DNA of 64,000 nucleotides, taken from contig NC_081412.1 in the NCBI RefSeq assembly GCF_030272615.1, positions 345,840,169-345,904,168 of the forward strand, given 5' to 3'. Position 1 is the first letter of the stretch. Every line of letters starts with the position of its first letter. The notes under the pieces were generated by a model that was given only the letters and a program-made list of their open reading frames with translations, did no database searches and was not told the origin of the DNA. A program made the translations under genes and the position numbers. Below are positions 37,707 through 51,160 of this stretch, in pieces. The stretch is from Cryptomeria japonica. Lineage: Eukaryota > Streptophyta > Pinopsida > Cupressales > Cupressaceae.

Positions 37707-38996
37707 ATTGGTGAACCATTACAATCAACATTAAAGACACTTCTTGCAAACAAACTGATCACGTTGCCAGAAACAAGAGACTTCGAACCTAAAATGAAAC
37801 CATCATGGTGGAATGACAACCATTTTTGTGATTATCATCGAAACAAAGGACACCAAACAAATGATTGTCAAAGTCTCAAACACATCATTCAAGACCTAAT
37901 TGATAATGAAGTCATAATAGTGGACGAACATAAGACAAATGAATCGCACGCGACATTCAAAACTCCACTTCCAAACTATGAGAAGGGTGAACCATGAAAC
38001 ACATGTGATGGCAAAGAGAAAGAAAAAGTTAAATATGCTCACACATATGACAACGTGGTTAACATTATCATCGTTAAAAAAAAAACACAACCAAAGCCAA
38101 CACATGCTATTACTAGAAGCAAAGCTAAAGTGGCCTTCCTAGGTCTGATAACCAACACAAAATCCACTTCTAGACAATATAGCCTAGTAGATCAATTGCA
38201 AAATACCCCTGCGCAAATCTCAATACTAGAGATATTAAAAATTTCACCAACACACAAAGAGATTTTAGAAAAATCTTTAGTGGAGACCACTGTCTCTAAG
38301 GATTTGGATGTTGACCAATTGCAGGCCATGGTAGGACATTTAGCAATGCCTCATTGCTTATCCTTCATGAAAAATGATGACATGTCCTTACAACATCCTC
38401 ATAATGCTTTGCTGCATATTGAAGTGCTTATCCACAAAACATGCATTAAACATGTCCACATAGATGGGGGAGCCAACTTGAATATTTGTGCATTAAGAAT
38501 GGTCCAAGCTTTAGGTTTTTCTGAAGAAGAAGTGGATCCCAGAAAGAAGATCACCATAAAAGTGTATGACAAAGAGGAACACTCTTCTAAAGGAATGATG
38601 ATATTACCTCTCAAAATAGGGCCCGTATAGAGGGACATTATTTGTCAAGTATTAGACTTGAATCTATCCTACAACATACTTCTCGACAGGCCTTGGATCC
38701 ATGATATGCAGGCAGTTCCTTCAACATATCACCAATGTGTAAATTTCCCCTATGATGGACAAGAGATCACTATTTCAACACATTCAAATCCCTTTCAACA
38801 TTCCAGTAATATGAGACCAGCTCAGGATGTGACAGTTCCCCATAATAGAGAGTCTTTATCTCCTAAACTATCACCTAAGGAGAACTCATTCACTACAACT
38901 TTGGCAAGTTTTGGGAAAAAGATACAACTAAATGCCAATGGAATGAGAGAATATTTATCTACAAGATTTACCACTCTCTCCTTGGTCTTATGGTAA
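37707..38996 (+). pseudogene. Tat copy B gag 3' part and protease-like region
   Basis: The first codons continue the gag interrupted at 16898 (IGEPLQSTLKTLLANKLITL). A knuckle-like CDYHRNKGHQTNDC lies at about 37830-37871, followed by LKHIIQDLIDNE. After a frameshift near 38000 the protease-like domain reads HIDGGANLNIC near 38460-38495; Tat proteases often have DGG/DGS here. Then comes NILLDRPWIHDMQAVPSTYHQC (38660-38730). The TAG at 38628-38630 and the TAA at 38994-38996 break the frame. Confidence 0.82.
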
Positions 38997-40430
38997 ACCA
39001 TTAATTTCACAGCAATGACCTGTGGAAAAACCTTTCAAGATGTTTGATGGAGCATTTCTTAAAGCGGGAACCCTATTTGAAGAGATGAAAGACAAAGATG
39101 TTTTACAATGGCTCTATAAGGATGATGAAGCTCAACAAAAAATTAATGATGTAAACATACCTACAGATAAGTATGGAAAAGGATTCACATCCTACAAAGA
39201 ATGGGATATTTTGGCACAGGTCCCGTGGGTAAAAGAAAAGAAGGCATTGTAGAGCCCATACAACCTAGATCTCAAAATACAAAAGACAAATCAGGATTAG
39301 GTTTTGGTCAGTATACAACAAGAACAAAATAAGCGACTTCCAATCAGTAAGGACAAGAATATGATAGAAGGCCAGAAGACCTGGTGGCAAGACAAGCATA
39401 AGTAACATCTAGTTCACAAGAAAAAGAATATGAGAGATGATAGGATGAGCTTGCCATTAGGAAGGAAGAAGAAGCCGTTTGCGAACAACAAGAAGAAGCA
39501 ACTCGCAAACAACAAGAAGAAGTAGAGGAAAGACGATAGGAAGAACTTGCTAAAAAGAAAGAAGAAGCTACTCATAACCTTTATGAGAAAATCTTCAAAT
39601 TGCAAGCTTCTAGTGAAACTAACTCTCATGAGTGGGAGTGGGATACATTTTCTGAAAAATCTTTCGAAGAATCTTGCTTTATTAAGGATGTTGATGTTGA
39701 TATAATTCATTTGTATGGGGGACAAATGTTAGCTTACAGACCACTCGAATTAGAATCACAATTTATTGATTCTAACTCCACTAAGGACAATCAAAGAGTA
39801 ATTGGGAGAGTTTATTCTAAGGAAAGTGACATCCTTAAATCAACCAAAATAGCTAAAAACCTTACAACTCTGTTATGACCATTGAGGTCTTTGAAACTAA
39901 CCAATCAGACGATCCTTTACCCTTAATACACCCAAAACTTATTGACTGGGAAACCGCTTGACTCAGTGAGATAGAGACCTTCCCGAATGATCATGCCATT
40001 TCTTTGTATCTCAATGTTGTCGAACCTAAAACCTCAAATGGGTCTTCCACCAGTCAATTCAATAACGCTTCATCTAGTCAGGGGGTGTCAAATCTTTCAA
40101 TCGCAAAACTGAAATAAAAGAGTCACAAATTAGATCTAATGTTGAAAACCATTTGATGGCAACATTAGATCAATCAAAAGTAAAAATAAAAGGCATATCT
40201 GACAGTGAAAACCTCCTCGAGGCGCCTGAGGATGGGAGATTTGACACTCTACCCAAACATTTTCAAGAGAGATCTGCCATATTGATTGAGCTGACAAAAG
40301 CAATTAACATTGGCACCTCATAAAATCCTAAAATCCTGCATCCAGTAGCATCACTATCAGAGCAAGAGAGACGAGACTACAATGAGTTCTTCCAGAGGAA
40401 ACAAATCAACTTTTTCTAGTCATATGCAAG
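38997..40430 (+). pseudogene. Tat copy B linker with decayed G-patch region
   Basis: Equivalent of 1-1409 in copy A. KYGKGFTSYKEWDI at about 39170-39210 is a worn version of the G-patch segment. A Glu/Lys/Gln-rich region with repeated GAAGAAG-type DNA (39450-39560) and the acidic HEWEWDTFSEKSFEE block (39620-39680) follow. Frameshifts and stops throughout. Confidence 0.7.
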
Positions 40431-42212
40431 CATGCCAAGGTTACATCTAGAACTCATAATGCATCACCTAAACATTGCTCTCAGAGATAAACCCATAAAA
40501 CAAAAAATGAGAAAGATGCATCCCCACGTAGCTCTTCTCGTCAAAGCAGAACTGAAGAAGTTGTTGAACGTAGGATTCATAAGACTGGTCACATATCCAG
40601 ACTAGGTGTCCAATATTGTACCTATTTCCAAACCAAACAAGAGTATTAAAGTGTGCACAAACTTCAGGGACCTAAATAAAGCATGTCGAAAAGATGATTT
40701 TCCATTACCAAGCATCGATATCATTGTAGATCTAATAGTAGGACAAGAAATTTTTTCTCTAATGGTTGGCTTCTCAGGGTATAACCAAATCAAAATAGCA
40801 CCCGAAGATTAGGAGAAAAAAAATTTCACATGCCCTGGAGTACTTTCTGTTGGAATGTCATGCCATTTGGGCTCAAGAATGCATGTGCTACATATCAAAG
40901 AGCTATGACAACTATTCTCCATGATATGATGCATACATACATGAAGGATTATGTAGATGACATACTAGAAAAAAATCACACATGAGAAGAACATCTAGAA
41001 ATCCCGGATAAGATATTTCAAAGGTTAGAACAATATAAGTTGAGGATAAATCCAAAAAAGTGTGCTTTTGGGGTCACATCAGGTAAGATTCAGGGATATA
41101 TTATTTCAACTCGGGGTATAAAAGTGGATCCAACTAAGTTGAACACTATAATGGAAATGGAATCACCTAAGAACATCAGTCAGTTACGTTCTCTCCAAGG
41201 AAGACTACAATCTATAAGAAGATTGATTGCTCAACTGGCTGATAGGTGTCATCCATTCACTCACCTATAGCACAAGAATGTTCCATTTCGATGGGATGAT
41301 AAATGTGAACAAGTCTTTGATAAAATAAAAGAGTATCTGGTAACTCCACCTATCTTAGCATCACCAATTGAAGGTAAACCTTTGTTGCTCTATATTTCTG
41401 CCACAAAGGTATCATTGGGAGCTCTCCTAGCACAACAAGATCAAGAAGGAAAGGAGCAAGCTATTTATTATATCAGCAGAACCCTGGTTGACTACGAGCT
41501 TAACTACACATTAGTGGAGAAAACATGTTTAGCAATAGTATTTTCATCCTAAAAGTTGCAACACTATATGCTTACTCATTCAGTCAAATTGATAGCAAAA
41601 ATAGACCCTCTAAAATATCTTCTCAACAAGACAACATTGACAGGTCAACTAGCGAAATGGGTCATGATCCTAAGTGAATTCGATATTGAGTATGTCTATA
41701 GAAAGGCTATAAAAGGACAAGTGATCACTGACCAATTAGCATAAGCACCTCTGAATGATGATACTCCATTGCAGATTGAATTTCCTGATGCAGATGTTCT
41801 CACAATCAACAAGAAAACCCGGGAACTATATTTTTATGGTTCCTACACACAACATGGATCAGGTGCCGACATACTTTTCATAATGCCTCAAGGGCATAAA
41901 ATCCCAAAATCATACAGATTGAGATTTCCATGTACTAACAACACGACAAAGTATGAAGCATTAGTCATTGGAATCAAAATGGCTATTGAATGAAACATTA
42001 AAGCGCTATGGGTTTATGGAGATTCTCAATTAGTGATCAATTAGATTAATAACGAATATCAAACCAAGGATGATAAACTCATGCCTTATAAAAAGATGAT
42101 TGACAACTTCACAAAGTACTTTGCTCAGATCACTTTCACACATATCCCAAGGACTGAAAATAGAGTAGCAGATGCCATGGCTACCATTACATCTCTCTTG
42201 AAAACATAAGAA
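40431..42212 (+). pseudogene. Tat copy B reverse transcriptase, RNase H and archaeal-type RNase H
   Basis: Same domain order as 1410-3422 but more broken. RT shows NFRDLN, YNQIKIAPED and the catalytic YVDD at 40950-40961, followed by KKCAFGVTSGK. The first RNase H (41370-41750) includes LYISATKVSLG, again without the first Asp. The archaeal-type RNase H has YFYGSYTQ near 41830, where copy A has YFDGSYTQ, so a catalytic Asp became Tyr. At least six stops or frameshifts. Confidence 0.85.
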
Positions 42213-43570
42213 AATCAAGAGCGTTACAAATTCCTAGTGGAAGAATTATTTTACCCAACTCATGACTCCCCTGATACCCAAATTGATTCGTCAAATATCC
42301 AGACCCGATTGCTCTCGCTGTGGCCAAACTTATACGTACCTAAAACATAATATCCTCCCTCTCGACCTTTCAAGAAATCAGAAGTATAATTTTATCTATC
42401 AATCTGCTCGTTATACTATGGTCACTGATACCCTTTATAGACAAGGTCAGGATGGTACTCCCTTAGGTGCCTCGAACATGACGAATCTGAGAAGGCTTTA
42501 AATGAAGTCCATGAAGGTATTTGTGGCACTCATTCAAGTGGTCACACGCTGGCTAAGAAACTCTTATGATTAGGTTATTATTGGCATGCAATAGAAAAAG
42601 ATTCATTTACATATGCCAAGAAATGCACGCAATGCCAGATTCACAACAATCTCATACATGCACCAAAACAAGAACTCTATCCTTTGGTGAGTTCACGACC
42701 TTTTTCTCAATGGGGTCTAGAATTGGTGGGTAAAATTCATCCTTCTTCTTATAACACACACAAGTTCATCTTGGTAGCAACAAAATATTTTACCAAATGG
42801 ATTGAGTCAGTGCCTCTAACAACGGTCACTGGGAAACAAATTTCCTCCTTTACCCTTAATTACATTATTTGTTGTTGTGGTATTCCCATCTCCATCATCA
42901 CGGATAATGGAAGACCGTTCAAGAATCAGGATGTCTAGTAACTTTGTGAAAAATTTCACATCTAGCATAGATTCTCCATGCCATATTTTCCTCAAGGAAT
43001 GGTCAAGTTGAAGCATCAAACAAAACTCTTGAAAATCCTGGAAAAAGACAATTAATGAGGCTAGTAGGGATTGGCATGTCCAGCTGAATACTGCTTTATG
43101 GGCTTACCGTACTAGTATTCGTACACCCACTAGGGCAGCACCATATTATCTTGTGTACGGATTGGAAGAAATCTTGCCTATTGAAGTAGAGATACCTTCT
43201 CTATGAGTGTCACTGAAAGAGTTCATTCCAGATGAAGAACAACAGGTATCTAGATTGCAAGACCTAGAGTTGCTACAAGAGCGTCAGCAAAATGTTTCTG
43301 ATCACTTGAAGGCATATCAACAAAGGATGGCAAGGTGATACAATCACAAATTCAAACCTATAATGTTCCAACTAGGAGATCTATTCTTGAGGGAAAATCC
43401 ACACAACCAGCAAGATCAAGAGAAAAAAGGGAAAATTTGAACCAAACTGGTTAGGTCCTTTTGTTGTGGTTGTTGCATATGGGTTTGGAGCCTATAAATT
43501 GTCAATGGCAAAAGGTGACCGGTTTGATGAACCCATCAACACCATGCATCTGAAGAAGTTTTATGTCTAA
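42213..43570 (+). pseudogene. Tat copy B integrase
   Basis: Zinc segment: HEGICGTHSSGHTLAKKLL, then a TGA where copy A has Arg (CGA to TGA, near 42568), then CTQCQIHN. In the core, the first catalytic position reads WGLELVG near 42715 (copy A: WGLDLVG). ITDNG is kept, and a frameshift precedes QVEAS near 43010. IPSL is followed by TGA near 43204, as in copy A. The tail ends MHLKKFYV and TAA 43568-43570. Confidence 0.85.
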
Positions 43571-45400
43571 AAATCAGAGAAAATACAAAGAAAGTGAAAA
43601 AGCAAAAAATATCCAAAAAAGTGAAAAAGAAGAGAAAATCCAAAAAAGTGAAAAAGCAACAAAATATCAAAACCAACGAAAACAGTGAAAAAAAAATCAA
43701 ATATGAGAAAAAAAGCAATAAAAATAGATGGTGAAAACCTGGCAATAGGCGCTATCTGTCATCTGGCTCTTCCATCTAGGAGTTTGTGCTTTCTTTTTGT
43801 TTCTTTCCATTGCATTTGTATATATATTCATCATAAAAGCCTTTTGTACATAATCGAGCATTGGTGTCTCGCCATGGCTTGGATCATTGTGTATATCCAT
43901 AAATTTGTTTCTAGACTGGGGGCAAAATCCTGAACCTATCTAGGGATAAAATACAAATTTTGAGCTTAAACAAAACAAACAACAAAATGACTGATACAAC
44001 AATTGTATGGTGAAAACTGAGACACATCCACCGTTGAACACAAGATCGAGACTTACAACATCAATTGTCCAACACAACATTGCAAAACCAATATCAATGG
44101 ATGATATCTTTTGAATAATGGTTTAAATACTTTAGCATGATTGTTCAACAATGGTATTCTTGATTTTTGTTATCATGTTTCCTGAGTGACTCAAGGATGT
44201 CTTGGACTAGAGGAACGAGGAAGGAACATGATATTTTATTTGTCTGTTGTCTATAAATTAATCAATAATAATGTACAAGTTTGTCTCAAGACATGATCCA
44301 CAAGGCATCATCGAGGACATTTTAGATTTGCGCATGAAAATGGTTAATTCTTGTCTATTTTACACAAGCAACACTCATGTCATCGTGGCTCAATTATACC
44401 TCGATGCTTGTGCTAACTTGTAATATCAAACCTAGGGAGGCAGTGCTCAAGTCATCATGGTTCAATTATACCCTCGATGTTTGCACTCGCTTGCCACATT
44501 TTAAAAGCTCAATGATGATAAAAAGCATGATCAAATGACTAGCCCAATCACAACATTTCATTCAATAAGCATTTGCATATTTAGAGTAGATTGCATCTCA
44601 TTTTTGCATGTTAGGTACTCATTTTTCCAAGGCCGAAGGCTTCAAACGGGTGTTATCTCTCCTATTCAGTGGTTGAGTACATTGGACATTGACAAAAAAA
44701 TAAATTCATCCATCTTTTATTTTAGGTCAATTCATTACATTTCATCATCATACAATAAATCAATCATTCATTTAGTTAATCCATACGTTTCATATTACCA
44801 TTGCATCATTAAGCATAAAACAATGAGTCATCCATACATAAAGATACAAAGAATTGCATCAATAAACATTTCATCTCATCATATAGTGTATAAGAATACA
44901 TTGCATAAACCATTTCATAAGCATAAATACATCATTCATCTAGAGTCACTGAATACGCATAACCATTTGCATCCATCATAGAAGTGCATCATCATAGTGC
45001 ATAAGCATCATAGCATCATAAGTATATATCACATAAGCATAAATCACAATCAATAGATCCATCATACATGGTATCTCATCATCATATGCATCATATAGAA
45101 CATAAAGGCATACTCATGAACATAACTGCATATCCAAAGATCATACAAAAAGGAATGCATACATCCATCATATAGACCATATAGAAAGTAAAAAGATACA
45201 CTGTAAATAAAGTGCATCCATCCATCATGAAACATATAGAACAATAATCTTGGATTGCATCTCATATAAATAAAAAAAGAAACAAGGTCCAATGTACAAT
45301 GATATCACAAAAATATTGGAGATACATCGCAGAAATCGTCAATGTCTCATCAATAAAGTGTATACAATTTAATCAAAATACATGATGTCTCAATATATGA
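43571..45400 (+). other. 3' noncoding tail of Tat copy B
   Basis: Blocks to about 44635 match the copy A tail. Beyond that the sequence becomes a degenerate CATCATA-rich stretch (44680-45290) not matched in copy A. I find no polypurine tract or 3' LTR, so the 3' end of copy B is missing or hidden. Confidence 0.55.
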
Positions 45401-45419
45401 AGTGGGGAGATGAGCTGAG

Positions 45420-46682
45420 CTCTCGTCAGATATTGTAGGTTTGGCCCCATCTCTGCCTACAGGACCGACACTACCTGGATCCCTCCTAGGGATTATGATG
45501 CCTCAACTCTTTGAATCTCGCTGGGAACCCCACGCTTGGTGGTTTGCACATAGGACACTACCCATCGCTATGGGGGCATGACCTGGAAGTATAAAGTCAT
45601 GTAATACTATACCCGATCAGAGTGGTATGATAGGTGGACAAAGGTAGAATGACCCATGGAAGTCATGACATCATCAACCTTCAAGAAGTTGCCACTAGAG
45701 TTATCGATGGCCACAAAACAAGAAGGCTCCCATAAATGGAGGGGAAGATTAGGAAGACAAACCCAAACCAGACGAATAGTAAGAGGTTCAGTAAAGGGGT
45801 TGAAGGAAGTTGTCCAAGGCTTAATAAAGAGAGTGATCTCCCCAAGCCCATAACTTACCCAAAACTAAATCATGATCATGAATAGAAGTAAAGGAAGCAA
45901 TGAAAAATCCTTTAGCATGAGGAAAAATCTCAATGCCATGAGCAACTCAAAGCTTCCAAGAATCACTCACCTAGCGATGAAGGTTTAAAAGAGAAGGCTA
46001 GAACCCAGTAAATCTGCAACCAAAGCCCAATGTTGGTAAAACTCCACATTTTCTACAACCTCTTGGCCACATACCACAACAGGGGAGGTCTTGGTACAAG
46101 GAAGAGGACAAATTACCTTGTGAGGATGAGTAGCAAACTTGGCCACGTGAGCAAAGATTCACTTAGGAGCAAAAGAAGGAGGTTTGGGAGGAACAAGATC
46201 ACCAGCAGTAGGGATCTTGACACCAACAACACCAGAAGCAACTAAACCCTTGACATCAACACCCACAACAATAGAGAGCCTGTCCATAGCAATACAGGAA
46301 GGAGTTATACCAACACCTGTAGTAGTAGCCAAACCCTCAGCAACAAAAATACCTCCATCATAGGTAGGCGGAGCAGAGGGCTTGGAGGAATTCCCAACAC
46401 TCACGCAGACAACAATACTGACAATAGAACCGCTAACCACAATAGGGGGTGTCTACCATGGGAAGGAGTCATTGCGAGGAGAGAAGATGCGTTCAAGGTT
46501 TCAGTGGGAGAACCATTGCGCGGAGATCCAGATACCAAGACAGAAGCACCATTGGCACCCACGCGATGGGGAAGAGGATCCGATCCACCAAGTACAAAGG
46601 GTGTGTCTACAGAAGGAACGATAGATGAGGCTTGCAATGCAGAAGCAATGTTCGAGCTTGAATGGGTGAGAGTGGGAGCCAT
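45420..46682 (-). pseudogene. LINE ORF1 remnant (DUF4283-like), minus strand
   Basis: The minus-strand ATG at 46682 opens a Ser/Pro/Val-rich N-terminal region (46401-46682). After frame changes, the DUF4283-like part follows at about 46140-45650 (ENVEFYQHWALVADLLG, EIFPHAKGFFIASF, and segments resembling LPNLPLHLWG). The sense fades by about 45420 after RGVPSEIQRVEAS. No zinc knuckle or ORF2 follows, so the 3' part is lost. It is from a different LINE family than the one at 19-34 kb, judging by the N-terminal sequence. Confidence 0.6.
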
Positions 46683-47820
46683 TTCAAAACAATTTACAAC
46701 CTAGGACCACTTTTGTTATATATTGTTAATCTTTGAATGTTAAATCATATCAACCCTTAAGTGTGTATACTTTATTTCGGTAATTAAAATTATGTATGTT
46801 TCATATGATATTTTGAGATTCTAAAATATTATTTTTTGAGTGCAAACTAGGATTTGCACTTGGGGTGATTTTTAAAACAAAGTAAAATATCAATTGAGTA
46901 TTTTTATATAAAAATAGTGCATTTGGAAATACATGGGTGAGGTACTTTTGGGATATGCATTTGGAGTTGTCATGTGAGTTTAGTAATCACCCGACTCGCT
47001 TAGTAAAAACAATTAAGGGGCATGAAATAAGTTTGAGAGTGGGTTATCTAAGTCAGACCTTCTCTTCAAAGAATTTTATGTAAATGGGCGCACAAAGGAA
47101 AAACAAGCAAACAAGGGACATGAAAGAAGTTTGAGAGCGAGTTATCTAAGTCAACCCTTCTCTATTCAAATATTCTTGTGTAAATGGGTGCATGTGGAAA
47201 AAAATGAATTCCATCTATGATTTGGAAGCAATGGTTTTGTATGCACATGAGAGGCCACATGTCCTCATCCTATTACATGAAAATAGATGGCATGATGCTT
47301 CCATATAAACCTCTTTAAATATTTATAACGTTTGCATGGCTACTTTTATATATTTTTGTTTAGAAATTTTCTTAGAAAAAAAAACAAAAGAGAACGAAAA
47401 ACTCTTTAAATCCCTTGCTACTTTGTAAACATTTTTTGTGATTTTTGGTGTGAAAGATTGATTTGTGGGAGTGCCATGAAATGGAATCAAAGAAGAGTCT
47501 TCCACTTTTTTTACTATGGTTATCTGAGTAAGTTTTAGACAACTGCTGTAAATGTTTATATTGTAGTCATGCTGATCTGATTTTTTCTCATTCATTTTTT
47601 ACAGTTTGGTTTGAACTGCTCTTTATTATTCTATTAATCTTGTATCCTGCTTTGATCAATATAAAAAAAATACTTTCTTGAACAATCATGAATGTATTTC
47701 ATGAAGATGGTTCTATTTTATTATTTTCTTGTGATTGAAAATGAGTGCTGATTATTAAATGGTCTCATGACTATTCAAAACAATCCTAGAATAAATATAA
47801 TAGAAATATAATAAAAAAAA
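46683..47820. other. AT-rich interval, no gene seen
   Basis: Includes two related segments, 47010-47060 and 47100-47170 (GAAATAAGTTTGAGAGTGGGTTATCTAAG-like; GGGTTATCTAAGTC versus GAGTTATCTAAGTC), so a ~100-bp direct duplication. No credible coding sequence. Confidence 0.5.
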
Positions 47821-48197
47821 AGAATAAAGAATCTATTATAGAGCCAATTTACACAAGTCTACAAAATTGTTTCTATGAACAACATTCACACTTTTATTAT
47901 TCTATAAAATGACATAATTACAAAGGAAACATATCAGCTTATATAGAAGCCACACTTATACAATATTGACAACATTACATAAAAACATAAACTAAATAAT
48001 AACAATTGACTTCAGTCCATAATTGGGAAATGACTAAAACATTCACTATAGAGTGTTCTATGAAAATAGAATCTTGCAATAGCAACTTGGCTACAATCCA
48101 AAATAGAAACTAGAAAATGCCATAATTACTAAATGAGACTATTGAAGAGGCCGTAATAACTAAATAGAACCGTGGATTTAATTGTTAGTTGCCAACA
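47821..48197 (-). repeat. Copia LTR fragment (3' LTR of the RNase H remnant)
   Basis: The minus strand starts TGTTGGCAACTAACAATT at 48197 directly after a polypurine tract (AGGGGGAGTG at 48198-48207). A TATA-like CTATATAAGC lies near 47935-47945. The far end of the LTR is not determined. About 95 bases next to the polypurine tract are homologous to the LTR at 58926-59098, but in the opposite orientation relative to the element signals. Confidence 0.65.
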
Positions 48198-48600
48198 CAC
48201 TCCCCCTTGATGCGAAGAGGAGACACAAGACAATCTTGGAGCATCAAAGATTGACTCTTGGCAATTGCCTTTGTAAAAATATCAGCAAGTTGTTCTATAG
48301 TCTTTATGTACCTCAATTCAACTTCCTTCTTCTCCACCAAATCTCTAATAAAATGGTATTTCAGATCAAAGTGTTTAGTTCTCCTATGATGTATGGGATT
48401 TTTGGCCAACTTTATGGTGCTCATATTATCAAAATAAATCACTGTAGGCTGGACTTGTGTTTCACCTATCTCATCAAGAACTTTCCTTAGCCACAATGCT
48501 TGAGTACCTGTAGAGGTGATTGCAACATATTCTGCCTCCATGGAAGAAAGAGAAACTAAGATTTTCTTCTTCTAACTCCATGTGTGAGAATTTGCCAAGA
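48198..48600 (-). pseudogene. Copia RNase H C-terminal fragment
   Basis: The open frame 48185-48541 on the minus strand reads SMEAEYVAITSTGTQALWLRK, YFDNMSTIKLAKNP, RTKHFDLKYHFIRD and LADIFTKAI, the end of a copia RNase H. Its stop falls 12 bases inside the LTR. Upstream (48542-48600) the frame decays, and the rest of the polyprotein is absent. Not the same family as the nested copia element. Confidence 0.88.
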
Positions 48601-50441
48601 TCTAGAGGCAATGGAAAGCACAAATAAGAGAGAAAAAAATGTGACAAGAATAAACTATATTCCTATCAATGATGCAAAATGTGATCAACTGGAACATCAA
48701 GATTGTTGTTGTTGTTGTTGTTGTTACATACAATATAGATGAGCCTACTTATAAAGGCAAGGCGAAGAGACAAGAGAGAACATAATGATGACATGTGGTT
48801 CAATGAGATGCAAGGGTAGGTAGGAGAAATAGTAAAATATTCCACATGAGGTGGATCACGCATCGAAGATGATGTAGAGGTATGGTTCAAACAACTTGAA
48901 AATGCTCCAAGTTACTCACTTGCTCAATCAAACAATAAACCCTCCTTTTAAGGATTCACTCCAACCAAGCCTCACAGATTTAAGAGTATCAATTAAACAT
49001 CCCATATCACCTATTTCCATCCCCATAACCCCACAATGGGATAGAGTGCAAGGTTATCAATATTTGGTTTCAAACCCCACAGGCAAAAGTGCTCAAAATG
49101 GCTCAAACTGCTCACAACCCCTCCAAATGGTTTTATAGGCCAACAAAGGCTTAAGAAAGGTTTTATAGGTTCCTAAAAACTCAAATGATGCCAAACAACC
49201 CTCTGATTTGGTTGTTCAAGTCCCAAAAGTCACAAAGTGCAAATTGGCTCCTTAGACCTATTAGCCTTCAAAACTCACTTTTTGGCTTCCCACCCAAAAA
49301 ATCCAAAGGAAAGGACAATATTGTTTTCCTTTATTGAACACCGAATTTGGGCAGCACTTTCTACCAAAGGACAAGTTTTGGAACCTCTTGCAGGTACCAT
49401 TTCTATTAAACCCTCATCTACACTAATAAGGGATAATTTAAGCACTTAACAAAGGAACTACCCTCCAAACCTACAAATCCAAAAAATTAACTATTGAAGA
49501 ACCTTGGGGTATCCAAATAATCACCAAATACCAATTTGTAGCTTCTGGTTTGCATTAAAACTAAAGTTATGGGGACTGTTCATGAATTTTATTCAATTCC
49601 CTCAACCAGTCACATAGAGATGCCTGGCCAAATTTAACAAAATCTCATCCAAACTGCATCCTTTCAGTCTGAAACCTTTTGGATATTAAAATAAACTCCC
49701 AAATCCTCTATTTCACCAAGTTTTAGAATTTTCCCATGGTGAATTTGGAAGAAATGGGAAATTGAAGTTGAAAATCCAAGAAAGGGCACTTTCACGGGTT
49801 GTTTGGATTTGTTACAACTTTTCTCCCTCAATACTCCACTTCCAGACCTCTGGTTGGATTAAAAAGAAAGGTATTTCACCCCTATAACTCCCCATGAAAT
49901 AATTTTTCAGTTTGGAAGTCGTGAAATTCCGTATCAACTGAAAGAACAACAAATTATTTGGAAAAATGCAATTTTTTTTTTATTGATTTCAAATATCAAG
50001 TTTACAAATTCCACCCACAACAACCCCCACATGAGTTTGTTGAGGCATTTTATAGTTTTCCCAACATTTTAAAACTGATTTTAGATGGTTATGAATATTG
50101 GGAAACTAATTACAACAACTTTTTGAAAAGTTGCTTTACAAATTGACAACTTTGTCAATTTTTGACAATTTTTGCATTTTGCCATTCAAACTAATTTTAT
50201 TATCAACCTAGGGACCTAAACACATTGAAATGGATCTAAATAGACCAAAAAAACCTTGACTCCATAATTCTACTCATCCTAAGTCCTTTTGACCACAGTT
50301 GACCATAGGGTTTATAATGCACCCTACGCCACTAGGCCTTACAAAATGGACAATTAGGACCTTATTACAAAACAAAACATAAAAAGAGGATTATTTGATC
50401 CTTCTCAACACCTTTCTATGAAAAAAATGAAGCTCTCAAAA
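48601..50441. other. Unassigned interval
   Basis: Contains (GTT)n at 48703-48725. Frames at 48896-49138, 49237-49449 and 49958-50146 are short and match nothing I recognise. The region ends abruptly at the truncated 5' LTR at 50442. Confidence 0.5.
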
Positions 50442-50474
50442 TGATCCTCCTTGCACCCCGCTGTCCTTGGAGGT

Positions 50475-50533
50475 GGGACCATGGCACCCAGCACCCTGGT
50501 CCCCCAGGACCATGGCGCCCAGCGCCCTGGTCC
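50475..50533 (+). repeat. Two tandem GC-rich hairpins in LTR U3
   Basis: Two ~30-bp units, GGGACCA...TGGTCCC (50475-50503) and GGACCA...TGGTCC (50507-50533), each an inverted repeat enclosing an ATGGC(A/G)CCCAGC(A/G)CCC loop. They lie upstream of the TATA box and are repeated at 57068-57126. In AT-rich DNA this is a striking GC island and could bind a regulator. Confidence 0.6.
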
Positions 50534-50656
50534 CTGGCCCTATTTTGGGCCCGGTCTCTTTTGGGGCATCGGGTCTTTAAGTTTACAAATTGGAAAATAT
50601 TGTTTCCTGGTCAGCCTAAGGTCGGGAAAATCAGTCTATCAACCCTAATTGACAAG

Positions 50657-50665
50657 TATATAAAT
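50657..50665 (+). promoter_or_regulatory. TATA box in LTR of the gag-only element
   Basis: TATATAAAT in the LTR, with its twin near 57250. Transcription would begin about 30 bp downstream, placing the 51126 hairpin in the RNA leader. Confidence 0.55.
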
Positions 50666-51125
50666 TACATTTCCTCTCTCAAAAAGGGAGGAGGACATAT
50701 GTGAGCAAGGCGCGAAAGCGATATTCAAACATTCAAGCATTCAAGCATTCCTTCAAGCAATTGAGCATTCTAAGTCTCCATTCAAGGCTAAGTGTTGCAT
50801 TCAAGACAAGGATTCAACCATTGAAGAGGAGATCACTTACAACACATTACATACTACATACATTACACCTTCGCATGTAAGAATACAAACATTCTTACAA
50901 CAAGGTATCAGTACTTGTTTACATTACAAACATTTACATTTACAACATTCTCATTTCTTGGTTAATTCCAAAACCGGGGTTTGAACTAAAGGCAAACCCC
51001 TCATCCCTAACCCCCCAATCGTCCTCTCTTTTCTGTGTGTAGGTTGCAGGTACGCGGATGTAATTGAAGATCTGGAATCCTTGTGTAGAGACGAACAGAT
51101 CCACCTTCGTTTCGCGGATTTTTCG

Positions 51126-51160
51126 GAGGACCGTGTGCACGCCGGGCGCCATCGTCCCGT
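51126..51160 (+). repeat. GC-rich hairpin core, copy 1 (in 5' LTR)
   Basis: GAGGACCGTGTGCAC followed by GCCGGGCGCCATCGTCCC. GGACCGTG can pair with CATCGTCC (one mismatch and one G-U). GTGCAC is self-complementary. Homologous cores are at 51929, 52551 and 57719. Confidence 0.65.

Noticed and set aside
44535-44981. 148-codon frame in the Tat copy B tail
   Set aside because: His/Ile/Ser-rich frame produced by CATCATA-type DNA; no homologous frame in copy A.
50441-50704. 87-codon frame at the LTR start (and its twin at 56977-57297)
   Set aside because: Both lie inside LTRs across the GC-rich hairpins; repetition of the frame reflects LTR identity, not a gene.
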